From a bacterium (GTDB lineage: Bacteria > Actinomycetota > Acidimicrobiia > UBA5794 > ZC4RG35): 7,883 bases of DNA. Position 1 is the stretch's first letter, and each line of letters opens with the position of its first letter. Where the stretch lies: contig JAPPKR010000044.1 in NCBI GenBank assembly GCA_028819835.1, forward strand, positions 1 through 7,883, in the 5' to 3' direction. The position numbers were made by a program, and so were the translations under genes. The notes beneath the pieces were generated by a model. The model searched no databases. It was not told the origin of the DNA and saw only the letters and a list, made by a program, of their open reading frames with translations. Shown piece by piece: positions 4,981-7,883 of the stretch.

Positions 4981-7560
4981 CTAAAGCGCCTCGCGTCGGG
5001 AACGAAGGGAGCTTAGCTGACTTGAAGCCTCGGCCAGTTTCTCCCTCTCCTTCTCCACCACCTCGGCCGGAGCCCGCTCGGTGAAATTCGGATTGGCCAA
5101 CTTTTGAGAGGACCGGGACACCTGAGCCTCGAGCCGAGCGACGGACCGGTCGATTCGCTTGCGCTCAGCTTCGGGATCCACCAAACCCCGGAGAGGGAGG
5201 TAACCCTCCCACTGCCCGGCGGGCAAATGGATGTGACCGTCGCCCGGCGCCTCGGCGAGGTTATTGACTTCCACTCCGGCCAGTTCCTCCACCAGGGTCT
5301 CCACCCACCGGGGAGGCTGCCCGGTAACTCCCAGCGGGAAGCTCCGGCGGTGGCTCAGACCCTGGGCAGCCCGAAACTGCCGAACACCTGAGACCAGCGC
5401 CTTCAGATCCTCTATCTCGGGGGTGGGATCATAGACGGGCACCTGCGGCCAGTCTGAGCCTGCCAACAAGCCTTCCCCAACCAGGTGGGACCACAGTTCT
5501 TCAGTCAGGAAGGGAATGGCGGGATGGAATAGCTTGAGAATGTCCCTCACAACCACTCCCAGGGTCTGCCGGGTGGCGGCTGCATCCTCGGCACCGGCCA
5601 ATGCCACCTTGGACATCTCCAGGTACCAGTCGAACACCTCCGCCCAGGCAAAGTTGTACAGGAGGCCGTAGGCGTCGGAAAACCGGTATTCGTCGCAGAA
5701 CCGGTCGAACCGGGCGGTCATCTCCCCCAAGCCTGCCAACACCCATCTGTCCACCGGTCCGGGATGGACCGGATACCCACCCTGGGGAGGGACGCTTTCC
5801 CGCGGCAGGTGGCGGAGGGTGTAGCGGACCGCGTTCCACAGCTTGTTTCCAAATCGGCGCGCTCCTTCCACCCACTCCATGTCGAGCGGTACGTCCTGGC
5901 CCGGATTGGCTGCCTGGATGAGGGCCAACCGAAGGGGATCGGCCCCATACCGGTCGGCCACCTCCAAGGGGTCAATGGTGTTCCCCAACGACTTGGACAT
6001 CTTGCGCCCGGCGCTGTCCCTCACCAACCCGTGAATCACGGTCTCCCTGAAGGGGACGTCTCCCAAGAAACGCAGGCCCATTTTCATCATGCGAGCCACC
6101 CAGAAGTAAATGATGTCGAAACCGGTGATCAACACCTGGTTCGGATAGAAGCGGGCCAGGTCCTCGGTCTCATCCGGCCAACCGAGGGTCGAGAAAGGCC
6201 ACAGGGCGGAGGAGAACCAAGTGTCCAGAACATCGTCATCCTGCCGGAGTTCTCCGGCGCCACAAACCTCGCAGGCCTCAGGCGCGGAACGGGCCACCGT
6301 TATGTGGTCAGCGCCGCAATACCAAGCCGGAATCCGATGTCCCCACCAGATCTGGCGTGATATACACCAGTCACGGAGGTTCTCCATCCAGTGGAAGTAG
6401 CTCTTCTGCCAGTGGGCGGGGACGAAACGGTTCTGCCCGTCCACGACCGCTCCTATGGCCGGCCAGGCCAGTTCATCGACCCTGACGAACCACTGGGTGG
6501 AAAGAAGAGGCTCGACCACGGTGTCGCACCGGTAGCACAGGCCAACCGAGTGCCGGTAAGGATCCCGACTGATCAAACGCCCCTCGTTCTCCAGGGCCTC
6601 AATCACGGCCGCCCTCGCCTCGAAGCGGTCCATTCCCGAGAACCGCCCTCCCGCAGCGGTTATCACTCCCCTGTCATCCAACACCAGGAGTTTCTCCAGG
6701 GACTGCCGTTCGGATATCTCGAAGTCGAGAGGATCGTGGGCCGGTGTTACCTTCACCGCTCCTGTCCCGAACTCGGGGTCCACGCCCCGGTCGGCAACCA
6801 CCGGGACAAGCCTGCCCGTCAAGGGAAGCCGGACGGTCTTGCCAACCACCTCCCGATAGCGGGAGTCATCAGGATGAACGGCCACACCGGTGTCTCCCAG
6901 CATGGTCTCCGCCCGAGTGGTGGCCACCGTCACGCCCCCGTCGCCGTCCGTGAAGGGATAGAAAACCTCCACCAGTTCGCCTTCGGTGTCCCGGTGCTCC
7001 ACCTCTATCTCAGCCAGCGCGGTCTCACAGCGGGGACACCAGTTGATGATCCGCTCCCCCCGATAGACCAAGCCTTGTTCATAGAGACGCACGAACACTT
7101 CCACCACCGCCCGGGAGAGACCCTCGTCGAGGGTGAACCGCTCGCGGGTCCAGTCACAGGAGTTGCCCATTCTCCGGATCTGCTGGGTGATCCGCCACCC
7201 GTAGACATCCTTCCACTCCCAGACCTGGTCGACGAACGCCTCCCTGCCGAGATCAAACCGGTTGAGTCCCCTCTCCGCCAAGGACTTCTCCACCACGTTC
7301 TGGGTGGCAATGCCGGCATGATCGGATCCCGGCAACCAAAGCACCGCATACCCCTGCATCCGGCGACGGCGCGCGATGACATCATGTATGGCGTGGTTGA
7401 GAGCATGGCCCATGTGAAGAGAACCAGTGACGTTGGGAGGAGGGATCACCACGCAAAACGGTTCTCCGTCCGGTCGGTACTCAGGTCGGAATACGCCTGC
7501 CTGTTCCCATCGGGAATACCAGCGGGATTCGATCTCCGCCGGTTCGTAGACGTTCTTCAT
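4981..7560 (-). CDS. valS: Valyl-tRNA synthetase
   Basis: Encodes 859 residues, typical of bacterial ValRS outside the proteobacterial long form. This cytoplasmic class Ia synthetase charges tRNA-Val and edits mischarged threonine. Catalytic motifs are PPPNVTGSLHMGHALN (40-55, HIGH-type HMGH 49-52), GSDHAGIATQ (78-87) and KMSKS (520-524). The CP1 editing domain shows TTRAETMLGD (214-223) and GTGAVKVTPAHD (265-276). CPRC (175-178) and a later cysteine group (C415, C430, C433) suggest structural metal sites. WWGHRIPAWY (405-414) and DTWFSS (446-451) are family hallmarks. The anticodon-binding domain follows (about 600-780), and the end (about 795-859) is the Glu/Arg/Ser-rich coiled-coil arm typical of ValRS. 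The ATG at 7560 is the first start in frame after the clpX stop, 30 bases away. No Shine-Dalgarno sequence is visible. Confidence 0.98.
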   Translation of the reverse strand: MKNVYEPAEIESRWYSRWEQAGVFRPEYRPDGEPFCVVIPPPNVTGSLHMGHALNHAIHDVIARRRRMQGYAVLWLPGSDHAGIATQNVVEKSLAERGLNRFDLGREAFVDQVWEWKDVYGWRITQQIRRMGNSCDWTRERFTLDEGLSRAVVEVFVRLYEQGLVYRGERIINWCPRCETALAEIEVEHRDTEGELVEVFYPFTDGDGGVTVATTRAETMLGDTGVAVHPDDSRYREVVGKTVRLPLTGRLVPVVADRGVDPEFGTGAVKVTPAHDPLDFEISERQSLEKLLVLDDRGVITAAGGRFSGMDRFEARAAVIEALENEGRLISRDPYRHSVGLCYRCDTVVEPLLSTQWFVRVDELAWPAIGAVVDGQNRFVPAHWQKSYFHWMENLRDWCISRQIWWGHRIPAWYCGADHITVARSAPEACEVCGAGELRQDDDVLDTWFSSALWPFSTLGWPDETEDLARFYPNQVLITGFDIIYFWVARMMKMGLRFLGDVPFRETVIHGLVRDSAGRKMSKSLGNTIDPLEVADRYGADPLRLALIQAANPGQDVPLDMEWVEGARRFGNKLWNAVRYTLRHLPRESVPPQGGYPVHPGPVDRWVLAGLGEMTARFDRFCDEYRFSDAYGLLYNFAWAEVFDWYLEMSKVALAGAEDAAATRQTLGVVVRDILKLFHPAIPFLTEELWSHLVGEGLLAGSDWPQVPVYDPTPEIEDLKALVSGVRQFRAAQGLSHRRSFPLGVTGQPPRWVETLVEELAGVEVNNLAEAPGDGHIHLPAGQWEGYLPLRGLVDPEAERKRIDRSVARLEAQVSRSSQKLANPNFTERAPAEVVEKEREKLAEASSQLSSLRSRREAL

Positions 7561-7590
7561 TAGGACAGTCTTGCGGATCGCAGCCGCGAT

Positions 7591-7883
7591 TCAGGCGGTT
7601 TGCTCACGATGGCGCTTTGACCGTGCGTCCCTGAGTGAAGCTACGTTTCCTTCTTGCACCATAAGGTGGTCCACAACCACCCTCCGGATGTCGGAGCGGG
7701 TGGGAGCTTGGAACATGAGGTCGCGAAGCAGGTCTTCCATGATCGCTCGCAAACCCCGCGCGCCCGTCCCGCGGGCCAGTGCCTGATCGGCTATTTCGCT
7801 GATTGCCTGGGGGGTGAAAATCAACTCCACGTCATCGAGGTCCAACAGGTGGCGATACTGCTTGACGAGGGCGTTGCGGGGCT
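7591..7883 (-). CDS. clpX: ATP-dependent Clp protease ATP-binding subunit ClpX, C-terminal end
   Basis: Partial gene: the coding frame enters at the right edge and the last 97 full codons are present. ClpX is the hexameric AAA+ unfoldase that feeds tagged proteins to ClpP. The visible part is the small AAA+ subdomain. It begins [20 protein letters not shown], which matches the conserved EPKNALxxQY region. It continues with [20 protein letters not shown], including the sensor-2 GAR arginine, then [20 protein letters not shown], and ends with a short charged tail ([15 protein letters not shown]). The zinc-binding N-domain, Walker motifs and ClpP-contact loop are outside the window. The gene ends in TGA, with 30 bases before valS and no terminator between, so both are likely on one transcript. 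ClpX next to valS agrees with actinobacterial gene order. Confidence 0.95.
   Translation of the reverse strand, partial: PRNALVKQYRHLLDLDDVELIFTPQAISEIADQALARGTGARGLRAIMEDLLRDLMFQAPTRSDIRRVVVDHLMVQEGNVASLRDARSKRHREQTA

Noticed and set aside
3907..5016. A 369-codon open frame on the plus strand, opposite folC
   Set aside because: Same reasoning: a shadow of folC with no recognisable motifs or independent start signal.
6391..7563. A 390-codon open frame on the plus strand, opposite valS
   Set aside because: It mirrors the codon structure of a clearly real valS gene in GC-rich DNA. Its translation shows no recognisable domain and is rich in His, Pro, Gly and Arg, as antisense shadows usually are.
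7563..7590. Small inverted repeat ATCGC-GGCT-GCGAT right after the clpX stop, as a terminator
   Set aside because: The stem is only five pairs and no T run follows; valS starts within 30 bases, so readthrough is expected.
3130..7593. Possible stop-codon reassignment, prompted by the in-frame junctions
   Set aside because: The seven visible stops are TAG (valS, folC, ndk, mreC) and TGA (clpX, mreB, mreD). Each falls at the usual length of its family, so the standard bacterial code fits.
1..7883. Search for CRISPR arrays, insertion sequences, phage or toxin-antitoxin genes, rRNA and riboswitches
   Set aside because: None seen. All long frames on the coding strand are accounted for by housekeeping genes and no gap exceeds 45 bases.

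Overview
This window is a compact, almost fully coding stretch of bacterial chromosome. Every gene reads from the minus strand, so transcription runs right to left. In that order the genes are: the C-terminal end of clpX, valS, folC, a tRNA-Thr gene, ndk, mreB, mreC, mreD and the N-terminal part of mrdA (penicillin-binding protein 2). The order clpX-valS-folC-ndk-mreBCD-PBP2 is the one known from Actinomycetota such as Streptomyces. The sequence is GC-rich (roughly 60% by eye) and the tRNA does not encode its CCA end. An actinobacterial chromosome is therefore the best guess, possibly a deeper lineage such as Acidimicrobiia. That placement is inference from gene order and not a phylogeny.

Right part (7883 to 3685): ClpX (unfoldase of the ClpXP protease), valyl-tRNA synthetase and folylpolyglutamate/dihydrofolate synthase lie 30 and 3 bases apart and are very likely cotranscribed. 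Middle (3684 to 3547): a 45-base spacer with a weak promoter candidate, a complete tRNA-Thr(CGT), and 19 AT-rich bases leading into ndk. Left part (3546 to 1): nucleoside diphosphate kinase, followed by the rod-shape (elongasome) cluster mreB-mreC-mreD-mrdA. In this cluster spacing shrinks from 36 bases to overlapping stop and start codons. MreB filaments, the MreC/MreD membrane partners and the PBP2 transpeptidase act together in lateral wall synthesis. rodA would be expected just beyond position 1.

No intergenic gap exceeds 45 bases. I see no mobile element, CRISPR array, phage gene or rho-independent terminator. The window is an ordinary housekeeping region, and I did not find an undescribed system in it. 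The items worth a second look are small: AGAA/TTCT inverted repeats just upstream of the ndk and mreB starts, three gene junctions that stay in frame across a single stop codon, a tRNA gene placed directly before ndk, Shine-Dalgarno-poor starts, and an arginine-rich N-terminal tail on MreD.
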